Of a stretch of 6,505 nt of DNA, positions 6,413 to 6,505 are shown piece after piece. Positions within the stretch are counted from its first letter, which is position 1. The number at the start of each line of letters is the position of its first letter. The translations under genes and the position numbers were made by a program. Location: the NCBI GenBank assembly GCA_029938595.1, contig JAOZUP010000238.1:1-6505 (forward strand), in the 5' to 3' direction. This DNA comes from Thermoanaerobaculales bacterium (GTDB lineage Bacteria > Acidobacteriota > Thermoanaerobaculia > Thermoanaerobaculales > Sulfomarinibacteraceae). A model generated the notes under the pieces. The model made no database searches, was not told the DNA's origin, and saw only the letters and a program-made list of their open reading frames with translations.

Positions 6413-6505
6413 CGCACCCAGCGGTGTTTTCTCGCCTCGGGGTGCTCGACGTACCGCAAGTACGCGCTCCGCGCCCCTCGGGTCGAAAACCCCACTGGGC
6501 ACGGC
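6367..6505. repeat. Imperfect palindromic repeat element at the start of the outer-membrane gene
   Basis: The plus strand is palindromic around GTAC-CGCAA-GTAC (6451-6463). The outer arms also pair: GCACCCAGCGGTGTTTT (6414-6430) against AAAACCCCACTGGGCAC (6486-6502) matches at 13 of 17 positions, and the next 12 bases inward at 7 of 12. Next to the palindrome, 6367-6404 reads (minus strand) CCGGCCGCAGCAGAAAGCTG, then GTGAGATATGCAGGCTAG. I recall that tail, ending in ATGCAGGCTAG, from dispersed non-coding repeats in high-GC Proteobacteria; this recognition is from memory. The right end may extend past the window. The element overlaps the first codons of the outer-membrane gene. It could be a mobile palindromic unit, a terminator of an upstream gene, or a structured leader. 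Confidence 0.6.

Noticed and set aside
6413..6502. N-terminal extension of the outer-membrane protein to GTG 6502 (30 more residues)
   Set aside because: The extension is encoded by the palindromic repeat, would place an Arg-rich stretch ahead of the lipoprotein signal, and has no visible ribosome binding site.
1..6505. CRISPR array, tRNA or rRNA genes, insertion-sequence transposase
   Set aside because: No regularly spaced long direct repeats, no tRNA- or rRNA-like segments and no transposase-like frame were seen on either strand.

Overview
The window comes from a Gram-negative bacterium, most likely a high-GC member of the Proteobacteria. It encodes a NodT-type outer-membrane lipoprotein, an inner-membrane HlyD-type adaptor, two further exported or membrane proteins and a proteobacterial-style AraC activator. 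Lines counted by hand give about 62% GC in the AraC gene but only about 50-55% over much of the sulfatase gene. Nothing in the sequence fixes the genus.

Layout. (1) Positions 1-1091, minus strand: the first 363 codons of an exported sulfatase with a CTPTR formylglycine motif; its 3' end lies outside the window. (2) Positions 1092-1162: a 71-bp divergent gap. (3) Positions 1163-2224, plus strand: an AraC-family regulator. (4) Positions 2225-2348: the gap between convergent genes, mostly a near-perfect 30-bp inverted repeat built from CGCAGAT motifs. (5) Positions 2349-3275, minus strand: a predicted lipoprotein tyrosine phosphatase with HCSHGIHRTG. (6) Positions 3346-6412, minus strand: a tight three-gene operon, transcribed from right to left, encoding an outer-membrane efflux-type lipoprotein, a small DUF3302 membrane protein, and a HlyD-family adaptor. 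(7) Positions 6367-6505: an imperfect palindromic repeat in which the outer-membrane gene starts.

How the genes work together. The DUF3302 and HlyD proteins resemble the E. coli YiaW/YiaV (and YibI/YibH) pairs. Here they are coupled to their own outer-membrane channel, so the operon supplies the periplasmic and outer-membrane parts of an export conduit but no recognisable inner-membrane pump. The phosphatase follows on the same strand after 70 bp and may be read through or transcribed separately. The AraC regulator diverges from the sulfatase gene and is the obvious candidate regulator for it, but this is inferred from position only.

Most worth a second look: the outer-membrane gene appears to take its start codon and first 15 or so codons from a dispersed palindromic repeat, the HlyD hairpin carries a 32-residue internal duplication, and the export operon lacks a pump.
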